This document shows positions 25,687 through 37,830 of a stretch of DNA of 64,000 nt, piece after piece (positions within the stretch are counted from its first letter, which is position 1; every line of letters begins with the position of its first letter). The translations under genes were made by a program, and so were the position numbers. Below the pieces are notes generated by a model, which searched no databases, had not been told where the DNA came from, and saw only the letters and a list, made by a program, of their open reading frames with translations. The stretch is from Bicyclus anynana (lineage: Eukaryota > Arthropoda > Insecta > Lepidoptera > Nymphalidae): assembly GCF_947172395.1 (NCBI RefSeq), contig NC_069097.1:10090142-10154141 (forward strand), given 5' to 3'.

Positions 25687-25740
25687 ATCCATTTGACTCC
25701 TAAAAGGACGACCGGTCGTCCATTTAGGAGTCAAATGGAT
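25687..25740. repeat. Loop-free 54-bp palindrome
   Basis: atccatttgactcctaaa..ggacgac|gtcgtcc-type symmetry centred on accggt. Only one base pair of the 27-bp arms fails to match. Confidence 0.9.
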
Positions 25741-25888
25741 AGGCCCTAAAGTACAAGAGGCCAAGAATGTATAAATCTCAATTAGGCCCAAAAATCGACA
25801 CGATGGAGTATCAGCATAGATCTTTTAATTACAGGTGGTCTCTTACTTGGATGAAAAATTCGCAGAAATTGCAATAGATGGGCCCCGT

Positions 25889-26095
25889 ATCATCATTAGC
25901 AACCCATATTCGGCTCACTGCTGAGCTCGTGTCTCCTCTCAGAATGGGTTGGGTTTGGCGAACAGTCCACCACGCTGGCCCAATGCGAATTGGCAGACTT
26001 CAGACACGCAGAGAATTCAGAAATTTCTCTGCTATGCAGGTTTCGTCACGATGTTTTTCCTTCACCGTTTGCGACACGTTATATTTTTTTTTTTA
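25889..26095 (-). mobile_element. SINE family S2, 3' part, minus strand
   Basis: aacccatattcggctcactgctgagctc, ccacgctggcccaatgcg, atgcaggtttcgtcacgatg. The tRNA-like head is absent. Confidence 0.75.
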
Positions 26096-27110
26096 ATCGA
26101 GTCCTTAATACGTGATGAATTTTTCAAGTGCCATAACGTTGACAACTTTGGACGTCAGCATACGAGTACATGAGTACTACAGGATATCTTCTGTTTATTA
26201 GAAACCAGCGCTGCAATCTAGCAAAGGATCCTCAAACAAACAACAAATTACGATACTGCCAACACCGTAATTTTTTTTTCTTCACTTATACTAAGAAATT
26301 CGTGCATTTGTATGACATTGACGGGCAGTCAGAACGGTTTGGCTGTCATATATTTTGTATAATGAAACCTACCTTCATTACCCCCACAACCAAAGTCAAA
26401 GCCCCCAAACTAAAATCCTGGATCTGCCACTGTATATTGGGTACCTACTACCCAGACAACTCAATAAACAAGAGAAAATCTGTAATGACTGATGTTCTTA
26501 TGCTGACTCGCTCCATGTAGACTTTTGGGCCCTAACTTTAGTTTAGCATGGCCCCAGTTTCAGTAAATTATTGGGAGATTATTAATCTATTTTATTTATA
26601 CGCCGTGATCTTACGTGATCCGTAACTAGTAATAAATAAACACACACTTACTCAAGAATTCAAAGCATTTCTTACTCATATGATGTTGTGACATTTCTGA
26701 TTCAATTCCTGTTACGCGCTAATTATAGAGTGTGAACTTCCGAGAGAAAGTTTAATTAGCACTGTGACAGTCATTAGTATTGCAACACCGCGACTAGGAG
26801 CCAAGTGTACGCATGCATCACCGTTATAGCAGCGAGCAGGTGACGCCACACAAATATACGGGGGGCTTCGACGTGGGCGACTGAGGCCTGGGGGGCTGCC
26901 AACCCCGCATGCCAACTAGGTGAAACTAGTCAGCGGAAAAACTAGTACAAATAGAGAAATGTTCTTTGTGTTACTCATGTTATATACTCTACATTAATAA
27001 CATGTATGAATTTAAGTTGTAAGTAAGAGAATGACAGCGTTGATTAATAAAAGCAACTTCGATTTTTGCAGCAGTTGTAATTTCTTTTGCATTTATGATA
27101 AGTAAAGGCA

Positions 27111-27439
27111 GACGGCCTCCGTGGCGCAGTGGTATGCGCGGTGGATTTATAAGACGGAGGTCCTGGATTCGATCCCCGGCTGGGCAGATTGAGATTTTCT
27201 TAATTTGTCCAGGTCTGGCTGGCTGGCTTCGGCCGTGGCTAGTTACCACCCTACCGGCAAAGACGTGCCGCCAAGCGATTTAGCGTTCCGGTACGATGCC
27301 ATGTAGAAACCGAAAGGGGTGTGGATTTTCATCCTCCTCCTAAAAAGTTAGCCCGCTTCCGTCTTAGACTGCATCATCAATCACTTACCATCAGGTGAGA
27401 TTGTAGTCAAGCGCGAACTTGTAAAGAAAAAAAAAAAAA
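27111..27439 (+). mobile_element. SINE family S1, full length
   Basis: gacggcctccgtggcgcagt head, ggattcgatccccggctggg B box, body through ccgcttccgtcttagactgc, catcaggtgagattgtag and a poly-A tail. About 329 bp. Confidence 0.88.
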
Positions 27440-28487
27440 TTACAATGAATTACGACGCGTGCACCGAAGATGACAAGATAGAATCGCGCGGGCACAGATT
27501 AACACTTCACAACTTCACAGACCCATAATACATGTAATGTCAGTTAGACAGAGAATTTTGAATGACACCAACACAGAGCGCGAGCGCGAACAGTAAATAT
27601 TTCTTGGAAAAGAGCACCAGACCCACGAGTAAAGGTATCTGTGTTTTTCTTAACTCAAAATACATATTTTATAATAAGGTTACGTAAAAGCGTTAAGTAC
27701 CAAAAAATAATAACCTTTACTGATTTAACTATTAGAGAGTTATTAATTACTAGCGGAGGCCGCGACAAAATCGATGTAAGCTTTCAACCCCTATTCCACC
27801 CCTTCTGGTTTTATTTTCGTGACAAAATGTATTCCTATTATGATCTCAAATTAAGAATCTTCGAGCAAGCAAGTTTCATTATTCAGTAGCTTCAGCGTGA
27901 TGTCCGGTCAACAGAAAAGATGGACAGAGAGAAAATAAAGAAAATATTTTTTTTTTCTTAAGTATCGATTATATAATGTCCTCCAACTAAAATTTTCAAA
28001 ATATCTTCAATGTACGGAATTGGACCTTTTACAGTTTTATATAAGTGTAGATATATATTAAGTATAGCTGTTATTCAGTTTTTAGTAGTAGACACTAAAA
28101 ATCCATCTGTTCTTCTATATAACAAACCATCTATTCAATCATCGATCTCACGCGATCAAAATTCCGCATTTATAATTTTAGCTAAGTTTGTTTTGAAGGT
28201 TGAAACTCGATGTTGATGTGTCAATCACTCATCACATTCTTTTATTATTTTAAGAATTTTCAGCATTACTCATGTTATTTATACGATGCTAACAACATAA
28301 ATGAGTGAGTCCATAAAACTTTACCGCATGATTGATGAAGTAAACGTAAGAAACAATTTTGCAAACATGGCGATAATAATTTGCAAAGTAATTTTTTTAT
28401 CCATTAGTTGCCTGAGCTTACAATATACCTAAGAGTTTCCTTCCTTCTCGTGTCCAGCACACGTCGAAGTTAATTATGATAATAACA

Positions 28488-28700
28488 ATGGTTTTTACGG
28501 TTCCGTAGTCCACAAGGAACCCTTATAGTTTCGCCATGTCCGTCTGTCTATCCGTCCGTCCCTCTGTCCGCGGTGTAACGCAAAAACTATTACTACTAGA
28601 AAGCTCTAAATTAGCAAGATGTTATCGTTGCATATTTTTAATCTACGGAACCCTACATTGCGCGTGACCCGACAAGCACTTGGCCGGATTTTTTAAGTTT
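28488..28700 (+). repeat. Interspersed repeat family F2, copy 2
   Basis: ggttccgtagtccacaagga acccttatagtttcgccatgtccgtctgtc, ending tacggaaccctacattgcgcgtg..cttggccggatttttt. Confidence 0.65.
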
Positions 28701-29084
28701 TAGCCGAAATATATACCTACCGTCATGTAACAGCTTCTTAGGACTCTTTAAACCAGTAATTAATCTGTTCAGATTGTTCGGATGAAGAGTCCTTTTTTAC
28801 GATGCGAAGTAAGATTACTGGAATTTTTCGCCACGAGAAGGCAAAAAATTACTTGTACTGCTTTTGTTTATATTTATTGAGTTGACTTAAAATGTGTAGT
28901 TACTAGTTTATTTTATCTATTTTAGTTGTGATATATTTATGTGTGTATTAGTGTAATTATTTATTAAGTATGTATATAATAATTAATGTTGATATTTTTA
29001 CACATCACACGCAATATTTCACTCTTATATTTTTATAAACTTATCTATGGTTACCTGGCAGTGATCGCCATGAAGCGGCCTGCC

Positions 29085-29440
29085 TTTTTAACCGACTTCC
29101 AAAAAGGAGGAGGTTCTACGTTCGGCTGTATGTATGTTTTTTTTTTTTTTTTTTTAACCGACTTCCAAAAAGGAGGAGGTTCTACGTTCGGCTGTATGTA
29201 TGTTTTTTTTTTTTATGTATGTCCAGCGATAATTTCGTCAATTATGGACCGATTTTGAAAATTCTTTTTTTGTTTTGAAGGGTTTACTTCCAGGGTGGTC
29301 CCATTTTTTTCATGTCAGGATCTGATGATGGCATCCTGGAGAAATTGAGGGGAACTTTCGAAAGTTGTAGAGACGGCTAGTGCGTTCGTTAGTGTTTCCA
29401 TAAGATATTTTAAACCACTACAATTTTATGAAGGTTTGGA
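29085..29440 (+). repeat. 'aaccgacttcc' repeat with 66-bp duplicated 5' end
   Basis: aaccgacttccaaaaaggagg..ggctgtatgtatg plus poly-T occurs twice with a 66-bp offset (29090 and 29156), then gaccgattttgaaaattc and atgtcaggatctgatgatgg as at 2508-2795. Confidence 0.8.
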
Positions 29441-29960
29441 GTTGGTCTGATGATGGAGCCGAAACACAGACGATGGAACTCGTCAACGATTTACAGCAGT
29501 CACCTTTTGTTTGGGCTTGATTAATTTGTATTGATGAGTACTTTCCACCTATATGGGTTGTGACTGTATTAAGGGTCTGGTGATGAAGACGAGGGACAGT
29601 GAAGAGAACTCCTCGACGGTTCACAGTAGCTACCTCGTGTTTGGACTTGATAAATTTATATTGATGAGAACTTTCCACCTAGATGGATTGTGACTGTATT
29701 AAGGGTCTGGTGATGAAGACGAGGGGCAGTGGAGAGAACTCCTCGACGGTTCACAGTAGATACCTTGTGTTTGGACTTGATTAATTTGTATTGATAAGAA
29801 CTTCCCACCTAGATGGATTGTGACTGTATTAAGGGTCTGGTGATGAAGACGAAGCACAGTGAAGAGAACTCCTCGACGGCTCACAGTAGCTACCTTGTGT
29901 TTGGACTTGATAATTTTGTATTGATAAGAACTTTCCACTTAGATAGGTTGTGACTGTACA
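29441..29960 (+). repeat. Minisatellite, four 130-bp units
   Basis: tgactgtatt recurs at 29561, 29691 and 29821 and ends at 29951 (tgactgtaca). Units contain gggtctggtgatgaagacga, gagaactcctcgacggttcacagta and actttccacctagatgg. The first unit is the most diverged. Confidence 0.92.
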
Positions 29961-29998
29961 CACGCAGTAGGTGTGCTAACACTAAAAATATAAAAATA

Positions 29999-30345
29999 AA
30001 AATTTTAATAAAAAAAATTCAACCGACTTCCAAGTCAAAAAATAACTTTAACTAAAAAGCAAAAAATAACATCCTACCTATGTGCTACCTTCTGATCAGT
30101 TTGAAGGCGGTGCCAAACCAGTGTCGTGTTTTAATTAAAGCTGTTTCTGAAAGAACCACATAAATTTTGTAGTTAAAACGTGTTTAATCAAAACATCACT
30201 GGCTTGGCACCGCCTTCAAACTGATCAGAAGGTAGCACATAGGTAGGATGTTATTTTTTGCTTTTTAGTTAAAGTTATTTTTTGACTTGGAAGTCGGTTG
30301 AATTTTTTTTATTAAAATTTTTTGTATCCTACTTCCTATTATATT
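29999..30345. repeat. Fold-back element, 124-bp arms with one mismatch
   Basis: Arms 30000-30123 and 30197-30320 are reverse complements except at 30117. The spacer is 73 bp and holds aaagctgtttctgaaagaac. Arms include aaccgacttccaagtc and cttctgatcagtttgaaggc. Relatives at 12020 and 57338. Confidence 0.93.
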
Positions 30346-30824
30346 TTCATTTGTTTCTTTCTTGTTTTGTGGTGTACAAATAAAGTGTATAATTAAAACA
30401 AAATAACTAGTGACTGGGCCCAGGGACATTTTTTTTGCACCACAGACAATAGATAAATTTAAATAGAGGGAATTTTATTTAACTAGAATCTAGATAGTCT
30501 CGAGTATCTACTTAAATATAGGCCGAAAAGCCTACCTACCTAGTTATTTTTAGTTCGGAACCCCACGTAATTTAAAAGTGGACCAAATATTACGCTCAGG
30601 GGACTTTATACAAGAAATACGTACGAGCACTAACGATATTTTATACTATAGATATGTTACGTGCCTCCACATTACCGCAAAGTGATCCAAATTTAGTGCA
30701 TGCACAATTTTGTGTTTACTTACATTATATATTTTCAACACTTCCTGAATACACAACTCAACATTGTAGACAATATTTAAGCATTATTTGCTTAAATCCG
30801 AGACTTGGTCGCTGACTATGTGCC

Positions 30825-31112
30825 TTATTAGGAGCTATACTTGGAGTTTCTCTGCGTGATTGAATCAGGAATGAGGAACCAAAGTCACTGACACAGCTCA
30901 GCGAGTCGTGAAGTGGCAATGGGCAGGTCACATAGTTCGAAGAGCCGATGGACGCTGGGGTCCCAAGGTGCTGGAATGACGACCCCCCACTAGGTGGACT
31001 GAGGATATCAAGCGGGTTGCAGGGAGCCGCTGGATGCTGGCGGCTCGAGATCGTTGTGCTTGGTGGTCCATGCAAGAGGCCTATGTCCAGCAGTGGATGT
31101 CTACCGGCTGAT
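30825..31112 (+). repeat. RTE-like LINE C-terminus, longest copy
   Basis: Encodes IRNEE, then TDTAQRVVKWQWAGHIVRRA, WTEDIKRVAGSRWMLAARDR and AYVQQWMSTG-stop, with a stop and small deletion after VLE. Confidence 0.85.
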
Positions 31113-31164
31113 AAGGTAAGGTAAGGTATTTGTTTAAATAACTTTCGTTGTTTACTCGTTATTT

Positions 31165-31260
31165 CGCCACTAAATGAAATTAAGACAATTAGCCACTTTT
31201 GTTCGGCTCAGTTTCGATGCGTTAGTGACATATCTAACAGTATAAAATCTTTGACGAGTA
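31165..31260 (-). repeat. Repeat family F5, copy 2
   Basis: Reverse complement: atgtcactaacgcatcgaaa ctgagc..agtggctaattgtctt, as at 1914-1990. Confidence 0.6.
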
Positions 31261-31632
31261 CATATACTAGCCATGCCTAATATAAAATTCATCTCGAGTG
31301 GAAAAACTCGTAACGTTTAGCGAACTAGGTAGGTAATCCTGCTTTGGGCGCATAAAAGAGAAGTTTTATATCTATCTTATGTATAGGAGTGACCCGACCT
31401 TGCTCCAAGATGTTATTTCGAGCTCCTGGCAATATTTTATTCATTACTGAAACTTTCCCTAGCGTCTGTTGGGAGCGAACTTTGGAATATCTCTACTATA
31501 ATTTATTTATAAAAAACATAAAACGTTCCTTTTCACTTTAAATTATTCGTGAACCCCTACAAAAAAGTTTGACATCTTTTGTGATAACTGCGTTTACCTG
31601 ACCTTTCCTCAAAATCTTTTGCCATTCTTTAT

Positions 31633-31915
31633 GAGTTGTGATAACCCAGTGGATATAACTTCTGCTTTCGATTCGGAAAGCGTAGATTGGAATCCAGTCC
31701 GGGGCATGTTCATTGTTCAGCCATGTGCATTTTAAGTATTTAAATATCACATGTCTCAAACGGTGAAAGAAAAACATCGTGAAGAAAACCTGCATACCTG
31801 AGAATTTTCTTAATTCTTTACCTATTTGATGTCTACCAATCCGCATTGTGATAACCTCTCTCATTCTGAGAAGAGACTTGTTCTCAACAGTGAGACGAAC
31901 ATGGGTTGTTAACGA
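31633..31915 (+). mobile_element. SINE family S2, diverged
   Basis: gttgtgataacccagtggat A box, a degraded B box and all body blocks including catcgtgaagaaaacctgc and tctcattctgagaagagact. Confidence 0.8.
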
Positions 31916-32442
31916 TGAATCTTTCGACATGTGTCATGTTAATATTCGCCAAAGAATTTGTCTACAATGTAATCGGTTCAGTAGGTCCACAGATTACCCT
32001 CTACAACTTTACCTCTATATAATATTATTACAGATACTATACGATACTAGAACTATTTAAGAAAATTTATATTACCTTGTCCGTGTAGTGGCGCGAACGA
32101 ACTAATCTAAATTTAGATAAAACGTTATCTTTGACAATATCAAAATTGGCAGGTAAGTACTGCCTACTCGTAAACGGCGTAGCATAATCAATTTCACGTT
32201 TGGCGATATCTGGTGAAACCGACCCTTCGTATATAGGTCAGGGCCTGTCTATCTGAAATAATATATACTTGGCAAAGAAATTGCCAATACTACGTCCTTG
32301 AAATGTTATGGGTAAAATATAATATTGTAGCAATCTTATATTTATGCACTCATGCAAATAAATAATGCTTATTTATGTTCAAACTACGTATTTAAGTGCT
32401 GGCTAATTGCCTCACTATCTATATCTACGAGTTTATTTTATT

Positions 32443-32942
32443 ACTAGCAAACGCTTTGCGGTTTCACTCACGTAGTTCCCGTTCCCGTGGGAAAATGGGG
32501 ATTTTATTTCATACCAGACTACATACGATTTGCATACCAGAGAATTTTCTCAATTATGTAATCGATACTGAGGCAAAAAATATTTTTTTCGATTTTTTTG
32601 TCTGTCTGTCTGTATGTTCGTTATAGAAACAAAAACTACTCGACGGATTTTAACGAAACTTAGTACAATTACTTACTTAGTAATATACTCCTGGGTAGAT
32701 TATAGTATACTTTTCATCACGCTATGATCAAAAGGACCACAGCAGTATGAGAGCAGTGAAGGGAAATGTTGGGAAAACGGGAGAAGAAACTCAATTTTTT
32801 ATTTGGTAGGGGTAGGGTAGGACTAGGTTAGAGGTAGGGTTGAGTCCCTACTCATCCCCTGTATAGTAGAGAAGCTGTAGAGTGGGTGTTGGGTAGGGTT
32901 GTAGCAGAGTTTCACGCGGACGAAGTCGCGGGCGTCCGCTAG
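32443..32942. mobile_element. Helitron-like fragments in opposite orientation
   Basis: Left part (CTAG at 32443) is a minus-strand 3' end. It is followed by a short SINE S2 piece (cataccagagaattttctc), then a plus-strand copy with a ggtagggtagg interior ending cggacgaagtcgcgggcgtccgCTAG|T at 32942. Confidence 0.55.
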
Positions 32943-33441
32943 TTTAATAATAAAATATTACTGAGAAGTACCTATGCAGGTACTGTAATGCATCTAGTGA
33001 TAGTGTGTTGAATGCATTGTACATAATATTATACTTTGTAATCGATTATGCTGAGATTGTTTCGTTATCTCATTAATAGCCCGATAAGTATAATGATAAG
33101 ATGTGGATCCTACCGTATCGGTGCCCGCCAACGAGACTCGAACTGTCAAGTGTCTCACTGTGACGTCATTCATAGATTAGCGCTAAGGACCGTAACTCAC
33201 ACGATGCATTCGATAATTGGCAAGTTAGGCGATTATCACGCCATTTAGAATCATAATCTATACTAATATTATAATTGTAAAGTATAAGTATTGTAAAATT
33301 TGTTGTATTCTCTGATCTTTGGATCTATTGAAGCGACTTTGAAAATTCTTTGCCTAGTCTCTTTACCATAAAGGAAAGAGAATACACAAAGCTTAGTACA
33401 TCCGTGACATAGATTGTTTTTGACGACTTGTGGTCGCATAG

Positions 33442-33690
33442 CAAATGCCAATCTGCATTAGGCCCGCGAGGTGAACTATAACAGTGGAATTCATAGTCCT
33501 TGTGGAGGCGCCCCCAAGGAGATCGTTCACTCGCTGAGTGTTGAATTTAAAAATTTAAACTCTATGCGTATGAGAATTAATCGACACTCAACGGGTGAAC
33601 CTCTATGAATTCCACTGTTAGCCTAACCGCTCTCATTCTGCGAGGAGGCTCGTGCTCAAGAGTGAACCGAACATGGGTTGTTAATGATGA
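33442..33690 (+). mobile_element. SINE family S2 3' part, split by a MITE
   Basis: ccaatctgcattaggcccgc..aactaTA resumes after the insertion as TAgcctaaccgctctcattctgcgagg..gggttgttaatgatga. Confidence 0.75.
33481..33618. mobile_element. Tc1/mariner-type MITE (TA duplication) inside a SINE
   Basis: Terminal inverted repeats acagtggaattcatag / ctatgaattccactgt, flanked by TA on both sides (33479-33480, 33619-33620). 138 bp, no ORF. Removing it and one TA restores the SINE order. Confidence 0.82.
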
Positions 33691-34494
33691 AGCACGCATT
33701 TTACTGTATGCATACGATTATATCCAGTTTGTTTGTTTGGTTGAACGCGCTAATCTCAGGAATTAATGTTTCGAATTAGAATAAGTTCCATAAAGGTGAA
33801 TGTTCACAATCTGCTTAGTATTTCAGGGTTACCTATTGGAGAACTCTCATCAGTCAATCAGTATCAAAGTAGATTGCAAAACTGTTTACTTAAAGATACA
33901 TTGTTCTACATTCCTACCCAAATATTTATAACAAACGCAACGAAATGTTTTGATATGCCACGTTGAATGAAAATGGCCGCTAATAATGATCATAATGCTC
34001 CACAAAGTTTATTCGATGAATTGACTCGAATAATATAGTACGTAATTTAACCTCGGATTGTAAACATCCCAACTAATTTCATGACTATCTGTTATTGGAT
34101 TAATGTACGTTACAGTTCGTTTCATGTAGTATGGTGCGGGTGACAGTTCGTATCATTCTTGAAAGTTTACCGCGATTCACGATAATAGTATGTAACTACA
34201 TACAGGCGAATGTCACCGTACCCATGCTATCTGAAAAACACTTAAACTGACTTCACGCGATTTCTTATACTTGGGAATATGGACATAAAATAAAGCCTAG
34301 GTTACTCGCTGATAACGTAGTTTTCGATTGGAGAAAGAGTTTTTCAAATCGATCCTGTCGTTTCAGAAGCTATACAATACAAACAAATAAACAATAATCG
34401 TTAAGGTACAATTTCTCTTATTTATTTATCTTATTTCTTTTAAATTTATAACAATATTAATAAAATACAAAATATAATATAAAAAAAAATATTT

Positions 34495-34625
34495 AAAAAA
34501 ATTCAACCCTCTGGCTGCGGGACATTTGAGTTCCCATGCAAGCGAAGGTCAGGGTTCTAGAGTGAGGAACCTCCTCACAATACGCGCCGTCTCAAGAATC
34601 TGCCTTCTGTATCCGACCCTTCTAT
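34495..34625 (-). repeat. CR1-like LINE ORF end and 3' UTR
   Basis: Minus strand encodes ILETARIVRRFLTLEP-stop, then tcgcttgcatgggaactcaaatgtcccgcagcc. Confidence 0.65.
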
Positions 34626-35309
34626 AATATTATTACTTATATATTTTTTTTGGAAATGTACCTAAGCTTTAGATTTTTCGTGAAACGTTACATACAGTTG
34701 CTATTTTACATAGTAGGTATCAGTAGCGAAGGCTGAAATTTTCTAGTAGGTAACCCGTTCATATGTTTTTTAGTCTGAAAGACCAAGCGAGGTTCATATA
34801 CATCATAAAATACGTTCTTATAGATAGTATTAATATGTACTGCTTTTTAAGTTACGCCGAGGCGTTTATTGTACAGATTGTAGAAATGCTGTTGTAATAT
34901 TAAATACCTATTTCTGGAGTATAAAATACATTACAATATTGAATATAAATAAATTAATAAATATTTATGTATGGTTTTAAAAGGTAACCCGATAGGAATC
35001 GTGTTGTTATGATCCATCGCCCCTGGTAGGTATGCACTTAAAAACATTCAGATGAATCAAAGCTCAAACAAAAGCCAATGTAACTCAAGACGAAAATAAT
35101 AGAATTCACAAGCACTTAATTATAGCTGTAAATGCTTTCATCAAACTGGCGTTAGTGTGGATACGGGCGCTATGGGCCAATCTCGTTAGCATTCCTCGCG
35201 GAGACGGCTTGCCAACTCGCTGTTTACACCGCGTATTATCAAGGTTGGATTTTTAATCACTCACTGATAGGGAAGGCGACAATAGTTAATTTATTTATAT
35301 AAAAGACTA

Positions 35310-35505
35310 GTAGACGCCAGGTAGTTTTTCACAAATCCCGCGGGAACCATTGATTTTTCCGGGATGAAAAGTAGCCTATGTGTTAATCCATAGTAAAATA
35401 TATTCCCATTATAAATTTCAGCCAAATCACTTCAGTAGCTGCATTACAAAAGAGAAACAAACATACACACTCACACACAAATTTTCGCCTTTATAATATT
35501 AGTGT
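35310..35505 (-). mobile_element. Helitron-like element and derived minisatellite
   Basis: cacaaatcccgcgggaaccattgatttttccgg to gcctttataatattagtgtga. It is followed to 35570 by a gtgatagtgtgaagtgtgat minisatellite that repeats the terminal word. A further partial copy runs to about 35750. Confidence 0.6.
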
Positions 35506-36145
35506 GATAGTATGATAGTGTAAAGTGTGATAGTGTGAAGTGTGATGTGATAGTGTGAAGTGTGATAAGCAGACGCCCCGCAGTTTCCCTCGCGTAGTTT
35601 TTATTCCTGTGTAAATACGGGGATAAAATGTAGCCTTTGACACCAATAATTCAGCTTTCTATTGAAAAAAACTTCAAACTTAGTTCAGTAGAAACAGAGA
35701 TTACTACAATCCCACAAACTTTACCTCTTTATAATATTAGTATATAGATATATTTTTAATTAAAGGATCGAAAACTGCATACTCATAGTCTCTAGTCTAT
35801 AGTAAGTTAAATAAGTTAGTTGTTTTAAGTATCTACCTAATCAACTAAGTCACATCTCGTGGAATATTACAAAACCTACTTTCCAGTTTCAGGTCAGATC
35901 AGAGATATAAACTTCAGCTTCGATTGGAGTTGAATATCTTTGACCTGAAAGCTTTAAGCCCATAAACTCTATTGTCTGTTCGAACTACTCTTGTCTGTTT
36001 TCGAATTCCCATTAGCTTACCCATCTACATAACCATAGTATTCAATAATTTAATTCTTCTATTCCCGACAGACTTTCTCATTCGCACAAGAGTTAAAAAA
36101 GCGATACGTTGCCAACGCTATGGGCTAGGAACTGACATGACATCA

Positions 36146-36240
36146 AAAGAGTCACAGGCATTCGCTGGATGATTTTGAAGTCCCTACAAAAGGCCTATAT
36201 CCTACAGTGGACGTCCATCGGCTGTATGATGTATGATTTT
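36146..36240 (+). repeat. RTE-like LINE tail
   Basis: Contains gaagtccctacaaaaggcct atatcctacagtggacgtccatcggctg, a decayed SLQKAYILQWTSIG. Confidence 0.65.
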
Positions 36241-36339
36241 ATTTGATAAATATATTGATTATTTCATAGAAAGATTAATGTAAAAACAAAACATTTATTA
36301 TTTTTTTTTAGAAAGAATACAATAAGGAACTTGAGCTAT

Positions 36340-36640
36340 CTTATCCTAATAAGTATACAAATCATGTCCACGTGGAATGGTGGCAAGAATACTGGCTGTA
36401 TTTCACCGCTGGACAACCAAGCTGATCCTTTGCGCAAAAAATGAGCCAGCCTTTCTGTCACCAGTCGAGGCAACTAGCTGCGGTGAAATAATTCGGTAAA
36501 ATTTTTTGGCACTGCGACTCCATGGCCCAAGGGTCTCCACGACTAAAGGTACAAATATGTAACTTTCTGTAAGAGAGGCATACTTGAGCCACTTACTTGT
36601 TTCAGCTCCAAACCATTTAATTAAATCAATATCCCTAATA
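36340..36640 (-). repeat. LINE ORF C-terminal fragment (family L2)
   Basis: Minus strand encodes YIFVPLVVETLGPWSRSAKK, STGDRKAGSFFAQRISLVVQR-stop and ASILATIPRGHDLY. The 'VETLGPW...GDxRAGSxxxQRIS...' pattern is known from the C-terminal part of retroelement reverse-transcriptase proteins. The element class is not certain. Confidence 0.65.
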
Positions 36641-36668
36641 CTATACAGTATACTATTAATAGTTAAAT

Positions 36669-36929
36669 TTAACCAACTGCAGGCAGTTCCTTCTCTAGAC
36701 GTTTAGATTTAGTCATGTATTTCATTTTATAGATGTTCTGATGTTTGCTGACTATTATTTCAGCAATAAATTCCCGTGAATTGACTTTATGAGCCACCGC
36801 AGCTTTATATTGTTTTTCAATAACAGATCGTTTATTTTTGTGTCGGAATTTGATCCACTCATCGTGGGATCTTTTGTATAAATAGCGTTCACTAATTGGC
36901 GGAAAGGGATGTTTTGGCTCTGTTTTAGC
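36669..36929 (-). other. Open frame of 86 codons without a start, possible exon or LINE part
   Basis: Minus strand reads AKTEPKHPFPPISERYLYKR and on to KELPAVG-stop, a balanced, charged composition that looks coding. A cag/tag-type acceptor (gaaatctag) precedes it. It lies just upstream of the L2 fragment on the same strand, so it may belong to that element. No family recognised. Confidence 0.25.
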
Positions 36930-37189
36930 CTAGATTTCGTAGACTCCGGTCATTTAGAAATGCCCGACTATGTAAACAAATATGACTGCATCAGAAATGA
37001 ATAGGTAGGAGAACCTATTGTTATTCTGTTGTGAGTAGTTTTAATGATTACGCAGTTCATGTCACCCACGTAAAACCTACTGCCAAAAATATCGGATTCG
37101 AATCAACAACATCTATGTTTTAAAAGAGATAGATTATGAGCCTGTTTTGACCAGACCGTCTTCTACACTAGTAGAAAGAGGTAAAGTTT

Positions 37190-37481
37190 ATTTTTTATTC
37201 TTTACAAGTTAGATGGATGAACTAAGATGGAAGCGGGCTAACTTGTTATGAGGAGGATGAAAGTCCACACGCCTTTCGGTTTCTACACGGCATCGTATCG
37301 GAACGCTAAATCGCTTGGCGGAACGTCTTTGCCGGTAGGGTGGTAACTAGCTACAGCCGAAGCCTCCCACCAGCAAGACCTGGACCAATTAAGAAACCTC
37401 AATCGGCTCCGCCGGGGATCGAACCCAGGACTTCCGTCTTGTAAATTCACCGCACATACCATTGCGCGACGGAGGCCGTCA
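37190..37481 (-). mobile_element. SINE family S1, full length, minus strand
   Basis: Reverse complement has gacggcctccgtcgcgcaat head, gggttcgatccccggcggag B box and intact body, ending in an A-rich tail. Confidence 0.87.
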
Positions 37482-37699
37482 CAAATTGAGTTTGTGAGGT
37501 TGTAGATGATAATCTCTGGATAATTCTTCTATCAATATAAAGCCACGTTATTTGAGGGTGTTGTAGGCTATATTCATTCCCATTTTCCTACGGGAACTAC
37601 GCGCGGGTAAAATCGCGGAAAGTCTGCAAATTTTATAGAAGCTCAATGTTTGTCAAATCGTGATACTGCCTTCACCTCCCACAATTACTAAGTACCTAG

Positions 37700-37830
37700 G
37701 TACGGTAGGGAGCTATGGAGTTTGGACCGTGGTGGCTTTGGGAGGTAGTAGATTGCAAAGGTCCACACCCTCAACCGTTCGAGTGTAATCATTGATGGCG
37801 TCAGTCCACCTGGTGAGGGGCGATCAACAC
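37700..37830. repeat. Interspersed repeat F6, copy 1
   Basis: gtggtggctttgggaggtag tag..ggtccacaccctc recurs at 46620-46745. Confidence 0.5.

Noticed and set aside
29441..29960. CRISPR-like array
   Set aside because: Units are adjacent without unique spacers and 130 bp long: a eukaryotic minisatellite.
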